Shown here piece after piece: positions 46,185 to 55,845 of a stretch of DNA of 64,000 bases (positions within the stretch are counted from its first letter, which is position 1; every line of letters begins with the position of its first letter). The DNA lies in NCBI RefSeq assembly GCF_000721175.1, contig NZ_JOEZ01000006.1, positions 124,001-188,000 of the forward strand, read 5' to 3'. The translations under genes were made by a program, and so were the position numbers. Source of the DNA: Streptomyces anulatus. GTDB lineage: Bacteria > Actinomycetota > Actinomycetes > Streptomycetales > Streptomycetaceae. The notes under the pieces were generated by a model. It was not told where the DNA came from. It worked only from the letters and a program-made list of their open reading frames with translations, and ran no database searches.

Positions 46185-46228
46185 GATTCTCCTCAGATCT
46201 TTCTGTATGTCTTAGGGGGTGGCCGGAA

Positions 46229-46672
46229 CTACTGCGCGACCTGGGTGATCTCGAACGGGACCGGCTGCTGAGCAGCGTGCGGGTGCTGGTCGCCCGCGTA
46301 GACCTTGAGCTTCGAGAGCATCTGACGGCCCAGGGTGTTCTTGGGGATCATGCCCTTGATGGCCTTCTCGACGGCCTTCTCGGGGTTCTTCGAGAGCAGC
46401 TCGTCGTAGCGCACCGAACGGAGACCGCCCGGGAAGCCGGAGTGGCGGTACGCCATCTTCTGGGTCTTCTTGTTGCCCGACAGGTGAACCTTGTCGGCGT
46501 TGATGATGATGACGAAGTCGCCCATGTCCATGTGGGGGGCGTAGATCGCCTTGTGCTTGCCTCGGAGGAGGTTCGCAGCCGTGGTGGCCAGACGGCCCAG
46601 GACGATGTCCTGAGCGTCAATGATGTGCCACTGGCGAGTGACATCGCCGGGCTTGGGGCTGTACGTACGCAC
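46229..46672 (-). CDS. rplM: 50S ribosomal protein L13
   Basis: L13 is an early-assembling large-subunit protein. The 147-aa sequence has the family hallmarks [29 protein letters not shown] and [33 protein letters not shown], ending in [17 protein letters not shown]. The start is the GTG at 46672. It is the first gene of the rplM-rpsI operon. Confidence 0.98.
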   Translation of the reverse strand: MRTYSPKPGDVTRQWHIIDAQDIVLGRLATTAANLLRGKHKAIYAPHMDMGDFVIIINADKVHLSGNKKTQKMAYRHSGFPGGLRSVRYDELLSKNPEKAVEKAIKGMIPKNTLGRQMLSKLKVYAGDQHPHAAQQPVPFEITQVAQ

Positions 46673-46903
46673 TTCGCAGCCTTCGCTTCTTCAGTGGATG
46701 GGATCCAGACACACGGCACCCCTGAAGCGATCATGCAGCTGGGGCTCACAATGCCGGGGACGCTGCCCGTATGCGAGCCACTGGTAACTGCTCCAGGGAA
46801 CCTACGTAAGGCCCTTCGCGTGAGAACGACGAAGCCAATACGTATAACAAACCTGAACCCTACCGGGGAGCCCCCACGCGGGTCAAAACGACCCCGCACC
46901 CCT

Positions 46904-47051
46904 CAGCCCCGCCGGCGCTTGAGTCGCCACTTTCAGCCCTTCCGCACCCTTCCAGCCCCGCGCTTGAGGCGGCCTTTCCAGCCCCCGCACCCACCCGGCC
47001 CCGCGGCGCTTGAGGCGACTCCTTACAGCCCCGCCGGCATTCGAGGCGCGG
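46904..47051. repeat. Cluster of four Streptomyces-type CAGCCCCGCCGGCGNTTGAGG repeats
   Basis: Similar motifs of about 20-25 bases lie at 46904-46926, 46953-46972, 46997-47019 and 47026-47051, all in the same direction. A fifth related copy is at 51319-51342 (between rplQ and rpoA). This short repeat is known to be frequent in intergenic regions of Streptomyces genomes; a dense cluster is unusual. The last copy runs into a GC hairpin. Confidence 0.8.
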
Positions 47052-47073
47052 GGGCCCGGGGGCAGCGCCCCCG
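47047..47073 (-). terminator. ABC-F gene terminator-like hairpin
   Basis: GCGGGGGC and the complementary GCCCCCGC at the end of the fourth repeat copy can pair; together they form the classic repeat-plus-hairpin terminator of streptomycetes, here after the ABC-F gene on the minus strand. Confidence 0.55.
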
Positions 47074-47141
47074 CAACGGCGCCGCACGGCACCCCGCCCC
47101 CGCACCCGCCACCGGCTCGCCCCGCCCGCCGACCGCCAAGG

Positions 47142-48761
47142 TCACCGCGCCCGCTGGACCCTCCGCTCGTCCCACACCGGCTCCACCGTCTCCCGTACGA
47201 CCCCGTCCGACCCGAAGACCAGATACCGGTCGAAGGTCTTCGCGAACCACCGGTCGTGCGTGACGGCCATCACCGTGCCGTCGTACACCTCAAGACCGTC
47301 CTGCAACGCCTCCGCCGACTCCAGGTCCAGGTTGTCCGTGGGCTCGTCCAGCAGCAGCGCCGTCGTGCCGGCCAGCTCCAGGAGCAGGATCTGGAACCGC
47401 GCCTGCTGCCCGCCGGACAGCTTCTCGAACGGCTGGTCCCCCTGCCGCTCCAGCTCGTACCGCCGCAGCACCGACATCGCCCCTCCCCGGTCCTTGGCGT
47501 GCTCGGACCAGAGGATCTCCACCAGCGTCCTGCCGAGCAGTTCCGGATGCGCGTGTGTCTGGGCGAAGTGACCCGGCACGACCCGCGCCCCGAGCTTCCA
47601 CTCCCCCGTGTGCGCCACCGGCTCCCCCGCCAGCAGCCGCAGGAAGTGCGACTTGCCCGACCCGTTGGAGCCGAGGACCGCGACCCGCTCCCCGTAGTAG
47701 ATCTCCAGGTCGAACGGTTTCATCAGCCCGGTCAGCTCCAGGTTCTTGCAGGTCACCGCCCGCACCCCGGTCCGCCCGCCGCGCAGCCGCATCCTGATGT
47801 CCTGTTCGCGCGGCGGCTCCGGCGGCGGGCCGGCCTCCTCGAACTTCCTGAAGCGGGTCTGCATCGCGTGGTAGCGGTTCGCCATGTCGGGGCTGTTCGC
47901 CGCCTGCTGCCGCATCCGCAGGACGAGCGCCTTCAGCCGGGCGTGCTCCTCCTGCCAGCGCCGCAGCAGCTCCTCGAACCGCGCGAAGCGCTCCTTGCGC
48001 GCGTCGTGGTACGTGGCGAAGCCGCCGCCGTGCACCCAGACGTCACTGCCCGCCGCGCTCGGCTCGACGCTGACGATCTTCTCGGCGGCCCGGGAGAGCA
48101 GCTCCCGGTCATGGGAGACGAACAGGACCGTCTTACGGGTCTCCTTGAGCTTCTCCTCCAGCCACCGCTTGCCGGGGACGTCCAGATAGTTGTCCGGCTC
48201 ATCGAGCAGCAGGACCTCATCCGGCCCGCGCAGCAGCGCCTCCAGCACCAGCCGCTTCTGCTCACCGCCGCTGAGCGTGCGCACCTCGCGCCACTGCGCC
48301 TTCTCGTACGGGACGCCCAGCGCGGCCATGGTGCACATGTCCCAGACCGTCTCGGCCTCGTACCCCCGCGCCTCCGCCCAGTCGCTCAGCGCCTGCGCGT
48401 ACGCCATCTGCGCGGCCTCGTCGTCGACGGTGAGGATCTTCTCCTCGGCCGCGTCGACCGCCCTCGCCGCGTCCCGGATACGCGGCTGCGACACCGACAC
48501 CAGCAGGTCCCGCACCGTCCGCTCGTCCCGCACCGAGCCCACGAACTGCGGCATCACGCCGAGCCCGCCGCTCACCGAGACCGTGCCGCCGTGCGGCTGG
48601 AGCTCACCGGCCAGCAGCCGCAGCAGCGTCGTCTTGCCGGCGCCGTTCGCCCCGACGAGCGCGACGACGGCCCCGTCGGCCACCCGGAACGAAGCATCGC
48701 CGAGCAGCACCCGCCCGTCCGGTAGGTAGTACTCCAGGTGGCCTGCTTCGAGATGTCCCAT
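47142..48761 (-). CDS. ABC-F family ATPase
   Basis: The 539-aa soluble protein carries two ABC domains with Walker A GANGAGKTT and GSNGSGKS, signatures LSGGEQKRL and LSGGQQARF, and Walker B LLLDEPDNYLD and LLLDEPTDNLD. Between them lies a helical linker (RFARFEELLRRWQEEHARLKALVLRM) with the Arg-rich interdomain region, and there are no membrane segments. ABC-F proteins act on the ribosome, either as translation factors or antibiotic-resistance protectors. The group cannot be fixed from sequence alone. ATG 48761 begins the conserved MGHLEAGHLEYYLPDGR; two in-frame ATGs lie slightly upstream. Confidence 0.93.
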   Translation of the reverse strand: MGHLEAGHLEYYLPDGRVLLGDASFRVADGAVVALVGANGAGKTTLLRLLAGELQPHGGTVSVSGGLGVMPQFVGSVRDERTVRDLLVSVSQPRIRDAARAVDAAEEKILTVDDEAAQMAYAQALSDWAEARGYEAETVWDMCTMAALGVPYEKAQWREVRTLSGGEQKRLVLEALLRGPDEVLLLDEPDNYLDVPGKRWLEEKLKETRKTVLFVSHDRELLSRAAEKIVSVEPSAAGSDVWVHGGGFATYHDARKERFARFEELLRRWQEEHARLKALVLRMRQQAANSPDMANRYHAMQTRFRKFEEAGPPPEPPREQDIRMRLRGGRTGVRAVTCKNLELTGLMKPFDLEIYYGERVAVLGSNGSGKSHFLRLLAGEPVAHTGEWKLGARVVPGHFAQTHAHPELLGRTLVEILWSEHAKDRGGAMSVLRRYELERQGDQPFEKLSGGQQARFQILLLELAGTTALLLDEPTDNLDLESAEALQDGLEVYDGTVMAVTHDRWFAKTFDRYLVFGSDGVVRETVEPVWDERRVQRAR

Positions 48762-48828
48762 ACAGAGCATTGTCACGGTCCGCGAAGCCCTGGCCCAACC
48801 GGTTTACCGATAGCCCTAAACTGCGCGC

Positions 48829-49677
48829 ATGAGCTTTGGGCAAGGGGGGGCCTCCTGGGGGCCCGGGGGCGACGGGACTCCGGACTGGGCGGCGCTGGCG
48901 GAGGAATCCGCGGCGCGCGCCCGCCGTAAGAAGCTGCTGATGATCGGCGGCGGTGTGCTGGCGACCGTGGCGATCGGCGCGATCGTGACCACGGCCGTGG
49001 TCACGTCGAACGGCGGCAAGGGCAGGGCGGACGGGAACGCGAGCCGGCTGCCCGCCCCCGCCGACCTCCCCGAGGACACCTCGGCGCCCGCGCCCTCCTT
49101 CTCCTCGGTCGCGCCGCCGCCCCCGCCGGACCCCAAGGACTTCATATCCAGCGCCGAGAAGGACAAGGCGCCGATCACCGTCGACGGGTTCTTCCCCGGC
49201 AAGAAGCTCACGATGGGCGACCGCGTCCACCTCAAGGGCGCGACGAGCAGCTCCGCGAACTGCGCGACGGGCACCCAGGGCGCCCTCGGCTCGATCCTCG
49301 CGAACAACGGCTGCGAGCAGCTCATCCGGGCCACCTACCGCAAGGACGGGGTGGCCGTCACGGTCGGCATCGCGGTCTTCGACACCGAGGCCCGCGCGAA
49401 GAAGACCGTCGACGAGTCCTCGGGCGGCCTCGCCTCCCTCAGCGGCGGGGGCGTCAACACCTTCTGCCGGGGCGGCACGGTCTGCCTGCGCACCTCCAAC
49501 TCCTACGGGCGCTACGCCTACTTCGCCGTCGGCGGCTTCCTGAACGGCGAGCGGGTCACCACCGCCGACAAGGACGTCTACGCGGTCAACAAGGACCTGA
49601 CGAACTTCACCTTCCGCCAGATCCACCGCCGGGGCCAGCTCCAGGCCTCCCAGGCCGTCGCGGACCCCGACAGCTGA
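48829..49677 (+). CDS. Hypothetical membrane-anchored protein
   Basis: The 282-aa protein has a Gly-rich cytoplasmic head, one transmembrane helix (LLMIGGGVLATVAIGAIVTTAVV) and a Ser/Pro-rich linker. An extracellular domain of about 180 residues follows, with four Cys (SANCATGTQG, NNGCEQL, NTFCRGG, TVCLR) that could form disulphides. I do not recognise the domain; similar proteins of unknown function are common in streptomycetes. It starts at the first ATG after the divergent ABC-F gene. The codon use is normal. Confidence 0.8.
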   Translation: MSFGQGGASWGPGGDGTPDWAALAEESAARARRKKLLMIGGGVLATVAIGAIVTTAVVTSNGGKGRADGNASRLPAPADLPEDTSAPAPSFSSVAPPPPPDPKDFISSAEKDKAPITVDGFFPGKKLTMGDRVHLKGATSSSANCATGTQGALGSILANNGCEQLIRATYRKDGVAVTVGIAVFDTEARAKKTVDESSGGLASLSGGGVNTFCRGGTVCLRTSNSYGRYAYFAVGGFLNGERVTTADKDVYAVNKDLTNFTFRQIHRRGQLQASQAVADPDS

Positions 49678-49689
49678 CGTGGCGACCGG

Positions 49690-49715
49690 CTCCCGGGCGC
49701 ACACGCGGCCGGGAG
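49690..49715. terminator. Hairpin between the membrane protein gene and truA
   Basis: CTCCCGG (49690-49696) and CCGGGAG (49709-49715) form a 7-bp stem with a 12-base loop between the two convergent genes. Confidence 0.5.
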
Positions 49716-49722
49716 TTCGCGT

Positions 49723-50577
49723 TCAGCAGCAGCCCGCCCCCGGCAACGTCCGCACGTTCCGGGCCTCTTCCGCCCGGGCCGCCAGCAACGCGTCCGCCGG
49801 GTACGCCACTTCCTCCAGCGTCAGCCCATGCGGGCGCACCACGTGCACCCCGGGGTCGCGCACCTTCGCGGCGAGCACCTCGGCGGGCCAGCCGGCCGGC
49901 CGCCGCCCGTCGCCGACGAACAGCGCCGCCCCGATCAGCGCCCGCACCATGTTGTGGCAGAACGCATCCGCCTGCACGGTCGCGGTGAGGACCCCGGAGG
50001 CCGGGTCCCGTACCCAGCTCAGCTTCTGGAGCGTACGGATGGTCGTGGCGCCCTCACGCTTCTTGCAGTACGCGGCGAAGTCGTGCTCCCCCACCATCGG
50101 CGCGGCCGCCTCGTTCATCGCGTCCACGTCCAACGGCCGGTCGTGCCACAGCACATGACCCCGGGTCAGCGGATCCACGCCGCCCGGCCGGTCGCCGACG
50201 CGGTACGCGTACCGCCGCCACAGCGCGGAGAACCGAGCGTTGAACCCTGCCGGGGCGGGAGCCGCCCGCCAGATCCGGACGTCCAGCGGCAGCCGGCCCG
50301 CCAGCCGTCGCAGCAGCTTCTCCTCGTGCTCGGCCCACACCGCCTCCGGCAGGTCCACGTGGGCCACCTGGCCGCGCGCGTGCACCCCGGCGTCCGTCCG
50401 CCCGGCCACCGTCAGGTCGTACGTCACGGCCGAGCGGGTCACGGTCCGCAGCGCGTCCTCGATCTCGCCCTGCACCGTGCGCCGGCTGGTCTGCTTCGCC
50501 CAGCCGGAGAAGTCCCTGCCGTCGTAGGACAGGTCCAGCCGCACCCGTACGAAACCGGGCTCCGCCTCGTCACTCAC
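49723..50577 (-). CDS. truA: tRNA pseudouridine(38-40) synthase
   Basis: TruA makes pseudouridine at positions 38-40 of tRNA anticodon stems. The 284-aa protein has [16 protein letters not shown], the catalytic Asp in [17 protein letters not shown] and the later [30 protein letters not shown]. It follows rplQ in the alpha operon, the standard position. The start is at 50577. Confidence 0.97.
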   Translation of the reverse strand: MSDEAEPGFVRVRLDLSYDGRDFSGWAKQTSRRTVQGEIEDALRTVTRSAVTYDLTVAGRTDAGVHARGQVAHVDLPEAVWAEHEEKLLRRLAGRLPLDVRIWRAAPAPAGFNARFSALWRRYAYRVGDRPGGVDPLTRGHVLWHDRPLDVDAMNEAAAPMVGEHDFAAYCKKREGATTIRTLQKLSWVRDPASGVLTATVQADAFCHNMVRALIGAALFVGDGRRPAGWPAEVLAAKVRDPGVHVVRPHGLTLEEVAYPADALLAARAEEARNVRTLPGAGCC

Positions 50578-50667
50578 CGCGTCATCCTCTCACTGCCCCT
50601 GCTCAGCAGAACGGGCCCGCACCGCCCCGAAGGGTGATGCGAGCCCGTCCCGTGGTCCTTAAGACGC

Positions 50668-51177
50668 TCAGGCGTCCTTGGACTCCTCGTCGGCCTTCTC
50701 GACCGGCTTGGCGTCCTCGGTGGACTCGGCCGCGGGGGCCTCGTCCTTCTTGAGGGCGTCTTCCTTGACCGCACGCTTTGTGGCGGCCTCGGCCTCACCG
50801 GTGGCCTGCTGGGCCACGGTCAGCGCCTCGACCAGCTCGATGACCGCCATCGGGGCGTTGTCGCCACGACGGTTGCCGATCTTGGTGATACGGGTGTAAC
50901 CACCGGGGCGGTTCTCGTATCGGGGAGCGATCTCGGTGAAGAGCGTGTGGACGATGCTCTTGTCCGTGATCGTCTGGAGCACCAGGCGACGGTTGTGGAT
51001 GTCGCCCTTCTTCGCCTTGGTGACGAGGCGCTCGGCGACCGGACGCAGGCGGCGGGCCTTGGCCTCGGTCGTCGTGATGCGGCCGTGCTCGAACAGCGAC
51101 TTCGCCAGGTTGGCGAGGAGCAGACGCTCGTGCGCGGCGCTGCCGCCCAGACGGGCACCCTTTGCGGGACGCGGCAT
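50668..51177 (-). CDS. rplQ: 50S ribosomal protein L17
   Basis: L17 lies near the tunnel exit. The 169-aa protein has the core [24 protein letters not shown] and [24 protein letters not shown], then an acidic/Lys-rich C-terminal tail (about 45 residues, [21 protein letters not shown]) that is longer than in E. coli but common in actinobacteria. The start is the ATG at 51177. It lies 225 bases downstream of rpoA, a space that contains one streptomycete repeat copy. Confidence 0.98.
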   Translation of the reverse strand: MPRPAKGARLGGSAAHERLLLANLAKSLFEHGRITTTEAKARRLRPVAERLVTKAKKGDIHNRRLVLQTITDKSIVHTLFTEIAPRYENRPGGYTRITKIGNRRGDNAPMAVIELVEALTVAQQATGEAEAATKRAVKEDALKKDEAPAAESTEDAKPVEKADEESKDA

Positions 51178-51402
51178 GGTGATTCTCCTTGTGTGCTGCA
51201 CCGGCCGTATCAGGTACCGATGTCAGTTCCCGCGAGGCGGACGCCTCCCGGAAGTCATACGTGCGGTCGGGCTCGATGTTTCCAGCCCGCCCGACTTTCG
51301 CCGGGCATCAGCCGAAATCAAGCCCGTCCGGCGTTTGAGGACGAAGCCTCAGCCCCGGCCCGGGGACACCCTCAAAACCGGGCGCCCCCAGCCGGGAGGC
51401 GA

Positions 51403-52425
51403 TCAGTACTGCTCGGTCTCCACGAAACCGGCGTCCGCGTCGTCGTCGGCGCCGAAGGCGTCGGCGGCGGCGGTCGGGTCGAAGCCGGGAGGCGAGTCCT
51501 TGAGCGCGAGGCCCATACCGGCCAGCTTCGCCTTGACCTCGTCGATCGACTTGGCACCGAAGTTGCGGATGTCGAGCAGGTCGGCCTCGGAACGGGCCAC
51601 GAGCTCACCCACGGAGTGGATGCCCTCGCGCTTGAGGCAGTTGTACGACCGAACGGTGAGCTCCAGCTCCTCGATCGGCAGGGCGAGATCGGCGGCGAGC
51701 GCGGCGTCCGTCGGGGACGGGCCCATGTCGATGCCCTCGGCGTCGATGTTGAGCTCGCGCGCCAGACCGAACAGCTCGACCAGGGTCTTACCGGCCGACG
51801 CCATGGCGTCACGGGGACGCATGGCCTGCTTGGTCTCGACGTCGACGATCAGCTTGTCGAAGTCGGTGCGCTGCTCGACACGGGTCGCCTCGACCTTGTA
51901 CGTGACCTTGAGCACCGGCGAGTAGATGGAGTCGACCGGGATCCGGCCGATCTCCTGGCCGACCTGCTTGTTCTGGACGGCGGAGACGTAGCCGCGACCG
52001 CGCTCGACGGTCAGCTCCATCTCCAGCTTGCCCTTGCCGTTGAGCGTGGCGAGAACGAGGTCGGGGTTGTGCACCTCGACACCGGCCGGGGGCGCGATGT
52101 CGGCGGCGGTGACCAGACCCGGGCCCTGCTTGCGCAGGTACATCACGACGGGCTCGTCGTGCTCCGAGGAGACGACCAGCTGCTTGATGTTGAGGATGAG
52201 GTCGGTGACGTCCTCCTTGACACCCGGCACGGTGGTGAACTCGTGCAGGACACCGTCGATCCGGATGCTGGTGACGGCGGCACCGGGGATCGAGGAGAGG
52301 AGGGTACGGCGCAGGGAGTTGCCGAGGGTGTAACCGAAGCCCGGCTCCAGCGGCTCGATCACGAACCGGGAGCGGAACTCGTCGACGACCTCTTCGGTCA
52401 GCGACGGACGCTGAGCGATAAGCAT
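51403..52425 (-). CDS. rpoA: RNA polymerase alpha subunit
   Basis: Alpha dimers seed RNA polymerase assembly, and their C-terminal domain contacts upstream promoter DNA and activators. The 340-aa protein has the alpha-NTD ([21 protein letters not shown]) and the alpha-CTD helices ([39 protein letters not shown]). The start at 52425 is the expected ATG. Order rpsK-rpoA-rplQ is conserved; rpsD, found here in many other bacteria, is absent, as in other streptomycetes. Confidence 0.99.
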   Translation of the reverse strand: MLIAQRPSLTEEVVDEFRSRFVIEPLEPGFGYTLGNSLRRTLLSSIPGAAVTSIRIDGVLHEFTTVPGVKEDVTDLILNIKQLVVSSEHDEPVVMYLRKQGPGLVTAADIAPPAGVEVHNPDLVLATLNGKGKLEMELTVERGRGYVSAVQNKQVGQEIGRIPVDSIYSPVLKVTYKVEATRVEQRTDFDKLIVDVETKQAMRPRDAMASAGKTLVELFGLARELNIDAEGIDMGPSPTDAALAADLALPIEELELTVRSYNCLKREGIHSVGELVARSEADLLDIRNFGAKSIDEVKAKLAGMGLALKDSPPGFDPTAAADAFGADDDADAGFVETEQY

Positions 52426-52564
52426 GGGGAGAGTCCTTCAGTCGTGGGCACCCACTATTTGATGCCCGACAGATGTGACAAGGGTACGGGCGGCACGCCC
52501 CGTAGGAGGCGTACCGCCCGGACCCGAACGCTACTGACGCACGGCCGTCACCGGCCGCGACGGA

Positions 52565-52969
52565 TCAGACGCGGCGACGCTTCGGCGGACGGCAGCCGTT
52601 GTGCGGCGTCGGGGTGACGTCCTGGATCGAACCGACCTCGAGGCCCGTGGCCTGGAGGGAGCGGATCGCGGTCTCACGGCCGGAGCCGGGACCCTTGACG
52701 AAGACGTCGACCTTGCGCATGCCGTGCTCCTGCGCGCGGCGGGCGGCCGACTCGGCGGCCATCTGCGCGGCGAAGGGGGTGGACTTGCGCGAGCCCTTGA
52801 AGCCGACGTGGCCGGCGGAGGCCCAGGAGATCACGTTGCCCGAGGGGTCCGTGATCGAGACGATGGTGTTGTTGAACGTGCTCTTGATGTGCGCGTGGCC
52901 GTGAGCGACGTTCTTCTTTTCCTTGCGACGCACCTTCTTGGCTGCGCCCTGACGACCCTTGGGGGGCAT
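52565..52969 (-). CDS. rpsK: 30S ribosomal protein S11
   Basis: S11 forms part of the platform near the mRNA exit. The 134-aa protein has the usual basic N-terminus, the core [21 protein letters not shown] and [22 protein letters not shown], and the end [10 protein letters not shown]. The start is the ATG at 52969. It lies between rpsM and rpoA in the alpha operon. Confidence 0.99.
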   Translation of the reverse strand: MPPKGRQGAAKKVRRKEKKNVAHGHAHIKSTFNNTIVSITDPSGNVISWASAGHVGFKGSRKSTPFAAQMAAESAARRAQEHGMRKVDVFVKGPGSGRETAIRSLQATGLEVGSIQDVTPTPHNGCRPPKRRRV

Positions 52970-53073
52970 GTCTTGACTCCAGATGGAGAGGGGAGGTGAT
53001 CGGTCCTACAGCGAAGACCGCTGGTTGCTGCGGGTTCCGGGGAACCGGAGGTCCGCAGTGCGTCCGCTGAGGA

Positions 53074-53454
53074 CTACTTCTTGCCCGGCTTCTTCTTACC
53101 GGCGATGGCGCGACGCGGGCCCTTGCGGGTACGCGCGTTCGTGCTGGTGCGCTGACCGTGGACCGGCAGACCACGGCGGTGACGAATGCCCTGGTAGCAG
53201 CCGATCTCGATCTTGCGGCGGATGTCGCCCTGGACCTCGCGGCGGAGGTCACCCTCGGTGCGGAGGTTGGCGTCCACGTACTCGCGGATCTTGACGAGGT
53301 CTTCCTCGGCCAGGTCGCGAACGCGGGCGTCCGGGTTCACGCCGGTGCTGGCGAGGATCTCCTTGGACCGGGTGCGCCCGATACCGAAGACGTAGGTGAG
53401 GGCAACCTCCACGCGCTTTTCACGCGGGATGTCAACACCTGAAACGCGTGCCAT
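53074..53454 (-). CDS. rpsM: 30S ribosomal protein S13
   Basis: S13 contacts the P-site tRNA and the B1 bridge. The 126-aa protein starts [20 protein letters not shown] and has the core [16 protein letters not shown] and the basic C-terminus [17 protein letters not shown]. The start is ATG 53454. It follows rpmJ in the alpha operon. Confidence 0.99.
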   Translation of the reverse strand: MARVSGVDIPREKRVEVALTYVFGIGRTRSKEILASTGVNPDARVRDLAEEDLVKIREYVDANLRTEGDLRREVQGDIRRKIEIGCYQGIRHRRGLPVHGQRTSTNARTRKGPRRAIAGKKKPGKK

Positions 53455-53649
53455 TCAATGGCTCCAGTTGTTAGATCGGGGGTCTTCCGCAGTGCCACTC
53501 CCGACCGCCGACCGCTCCCGTGGAGCAGTGGTACGTCCGGGTCCCCGGCCCCCGCCGGAGGTGTCGTCAGCCGTGGCTTGGACGGGCTCTGCGTATGTAC
53601 GTAACTACGTGCGTCGCGCGAAGAACTGCGAGATGCAGGCGGTCGTGCG

Positions 53650-53763
53650 TCAGCCCTGGCGCTGCTTGTGGCGCAGGTTGTCGCAGATGACCATGACCCG
53701 ACCGTGACGGCGGATCACCTTGCACTTGTCGCAGATCTTCTTGACGCTCGGCTTGACCTTCAT
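53650..53763 (-). CDS. rpmJ: 50S ribosomal protein L36
   Basis: The 37-aa protein reads [20 protein letters not shown] and ends [14 protein letters not shown]. The CxxC...C...H pattern shows the zinc-binding (C+) form of L36; many streptomycetes also carry a zinc-independent paralogue elsewhere. It lies between infA and rpsM, the universal position. Confidence 0.97.
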   Translation of the reverse strand: MKVKPSVKKICDKCKVIRRHGRVMVICDNLRHKQRQG

Positions 53764-53822
53764 GGGATGTCAGGTTCTCCGGGTCAGTGCCATCACCCGC
53801 CGAAACGGGGTGCCGGCAAGAT

Positions 53823-54044
53823 CTACTTGTAGCGGTAGACGATCCGGCCACGCGTCAGGTCGTACGGAGAGAGCTCCACCACGACCCGGTCATCCGGGAG
53901 GATGCGGATGTAGTGCATCCGCATCTTGCCGCTGATGTGCGCCAGGACCTTGTGACCGTTCTGGAGCTCCACCTTGAACATTGCGTTCGGGAGGGACTCG
54001 ATCACGGTGCCCTCAATCTCGATGGCACCTTGCTTCTTGGCCAC
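53823..54044 (-). CDS. infA: Translation initiation factor IF-1
   Basis: IF-1 is a small OB-fold protein that blocks the ribosomal A site during initiation. The 73-aa protein reads [20 protein letters not shown], ... [19 protein letters not shown], ... [12 protein letters not shown] chose the GTG at 54044 because the upstream frame is not conserved. It starts the infA-rpmJ-rpsM segment. A TAGACT -10-like hexamer on the minus strand (54134-54139) about 90 bases upstream may belong to its promoter. Confidence 0.97.
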   Translation of the reverse strand: MAKKQGAIEIEGTVIESLPNAMFKVELQNGHKVLAHISGKMRMHYIRILPDDRVVVELSPYDLTRGRIVYRYK

Positions 54045-54216
54045 GCTTCGCCTTTCGAATCGGCTACCTTGATCGGCTCTTGCTTTTCGGTGCGCCGTAT
54101 GCGGACACACTGATGCACGAGAGCCGACGAGTCAGTCTACGTCAGCGGACCCCAAAAGACGAATCCGTCAAGTTTGCCCACTGCCGGTGATCCTTAGACC
54201 TGCCGGGAGGGTTGCA

Positions 54217-55053
54217 TCAGCCGAGGGGGTCGGGAGCCGCCGTCACGCCGTACTCCGCCAGCTTCGCCCGGCCGCAGTCCGGGGCGGTCAGGACCAGGGG
54301 TCCCTGCTCGGTCAGCGCGATGGAGTGCTCCCAGTGCGAGGACCAGGTGCCGTCCGTCGTGATGACCGTCCAGTCGTCGCTCAGAGTCTCCGTCCGCGCC
54401 GTGCCGAGGGACACCATGGGCTCGATCGCCAGGCAGACGCCCGGGACCAGCCTGATGCCCTTGCCGCGCTTGCGGGAGACGTAGTTCAGCAGGTGCGGGT
54501 CCATGTGCATCTCGGTGCCGATGCCGTGGCCGCCGAAGTCCTCGATGATCCCGTACTTCCCGGTCGCCGGGCGGGGCTGGCGGCGGATGTAGGACTCGAT
54601 CGCCCTGGAGACGTCGACGAGGCGGTTGTTCACCTTCATCGCGGCGATCCCGGCCCACATCGACTCCTCGGTCACCCGGGAGAGCTCGACCAGCTCCGGA
54701 GCGTGACCGGTGCCTACGAAGGCCGTGTACGCCGCGTCGCCGTGCCAGCCGTCGACGATCGCGCCGGCGTCGATCGAGATGATGTCGCCGTCCTTCAGGA
54801 CCGTCTTCTCGTCCGGGATGCCGTGGACGACGACCTCGTTGACCGAGGTGCAGATGGTCGCGGGGAACCCGCCGTAGCCGAGGAAGTTCGACTTCGCGCC
54901 GTGGTCGGCGATCACCTTGCGGGCGACCTGGTCCAGGTCGTGGGTGGTGGCCCCGGGAACGGCCGCCTCACGGGTGGCGGCGTGAATGGCGGCGACCACC
55001 AGGCCCGCCTCGCGCATCTTCGCGATCTGCTCGGGGGTCTTGATCTGCACCAT
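54217..55053 (-). CDS. map: Methionine aminopeptidase, type I
   Basis: Map removes the initiator Met from nascent proteins with two metal ions. The 278-aa protein has the ligand-bearing motifs GDIISIDAGAIVDGWHGDAAYT, GHGIGTEMHMDP and CLAIEPMVSLG, and TLSDDWTVITTDGTWSSHWEHS. The start is at 55053. It lies between adk and infA, the usual place. A strong hairpin separates it from adk. Confidence 0.97.
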   Translation of the reverse strand: MVQIKTPEQIAKMREAGLVVAAIHAATREAAVPGATTHDLDQVARKVIADHGAKSNFLGYGGFPATICTSVNEVVVHGIPDEKTVLKDGDIISIDAGAIVDGWHGDAAYTAFVGTGHAPELVELSRVTEESMWAGIAAMKVNNRLVDVSRAIESYIRRQPRPATGKYGIIEDFGGHGIGTEMHMDPHLLNYVSRKRGKGIRLVPGVCLAIEPMVSLGTARTETLSDDWTVITTDGTWSSHWEHSIALTEQGPLVLTAPDCGRAKLAEYGVTAAPDPLG

Positions 55054-55124
55054 TGCTCGGCGCCTCTCTGCATCGACGGTGACGGGTACGGCTCGGCGTG
55101 TTCAACGATAGGGGCGCAAGCAGT

Positions 55125-55154
55125 CGGCCGCGGCGCCCTGAGGCGCCGCGGCCG
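55125..55154 (-). other. Strong hairpin between adk and map
   Basis: A 13-bp stem (55125-55137 with 55142-55154) with a 4-base loop lies in the 132-base gap. It can be a partial terminator or an mRNA-stabilising structure within the operon. Confidence 0.6.
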
Positions 55155-55185
55155 GCATGCACTGCGGGTTCGTACGGGGTGACGC

Positions 55186-55845
55186 TCAGCCCTCGTCGGA
55201 GGTCTTCAGCGCCTCCATGGCGCGGGCGGTCACGTCCGCGACCTTGCCCAGCGCGGAGATGGTCACCACCAGGCCCTGGACCCGGTAGTAGTCGATGATC
55301 GGCTCGGTCTGCGTGTGGTAGACCTCCAGCCGGGTGCGGACCGTCTCCTCGCTGTCGTCGTCCCGCTGGTACAGCTCGCCGCCGCAGGCGTCACAGACGC
55401 CCTCGGTCTTCGGCGGGTTGTACGTCACGTGGAAGACGTGCGCGCTGTCGCCGCGGCAGATGCGGCGCCCCGCGATCCGCTTCACGACCTCGTCCTCGGG
55501 GACCTCCAGGTCGAGGACCGCGTCCAGCTTCACGCCCTCGTCCTTGAGCATCACGTCAAGGGCTTCGGCCTGGCCCACGTTCCGCGGGAAGCCGTCCAGC
55601 AGGAAGCCGTTCACGGCGTCCGACTGGGCCATGCGGTCCTTGGCCATCCCGATGGTGACCTCGTCCGGTACCAGCTGGCCTGCGTCCATGTAGGCGCGGG
55701 CCTGCTTGCCAAGGTCGGTGCCCTGGCTGATGTTGGCACGGAAAAGGTCACCCGTGGAGATGTGCGGAATCGACAGGTTCTGGGCAAGGTACGCAGCCTG
55801 CGTTCCCTTGCCGGCACCCGGAGGCCCGACGAGGACGATTCGCAT
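55186..55845 (-). CDS. adk: Adenylate kinase
   Basis: Adk interconverts ATP, ADP and AMP. The 219-aa protein has the P-loop [18 protein letters not shown], the AMP-binding [10 protein letters not shown], and the LID zinc motif with Cys pairs ([20 protein letters not shown]). The LID is long, as in the Gram-positive zinc-containing type. The start at 55845 shares one base with the secY stop (TGATG), a translational coupling conserved in many bacteria. Confidence 0.99.
   Translation of the reverse strand: MRIVLVGPPGAGKGTQAAYLAQNLSIPHISTGDLFRANISQGTDLGKQARAYMDAGQLVPDEVTIGMAKDRMAQSDAVNGFLLDGFPRNVGQAEALDVMLKDEGVKLDAVLDLEVPEDEVVKRIAGRRICRGDSAHVFHVTYNPPKTEGVCDACGGELYQRDDDSEETVRTRLEVYHTQTEPIIDYYRVQGLVVTISALGKVADVTARAMEALKTSDEG

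Larger units (their letters stand above)
46673..47141. other. rplM upstream region with repeat cluster
   Basis: No gene is supported in these 469 bases. The part next to rplM (46673-46860) is its leader and promoter zone, with an AT-rich patch TACGTATAACAAA around 46837. The part from 46904 to 47073 contains a repeat cluster and a GC hairpin, listed separately. Confidence 0.6.

Noticed and set aside
50578..53073. Missing rpsD in the alpha operon as a deletion
   Set aside because: Streptomycetes normally carry rpsD elsewhere, so its absence is expected.
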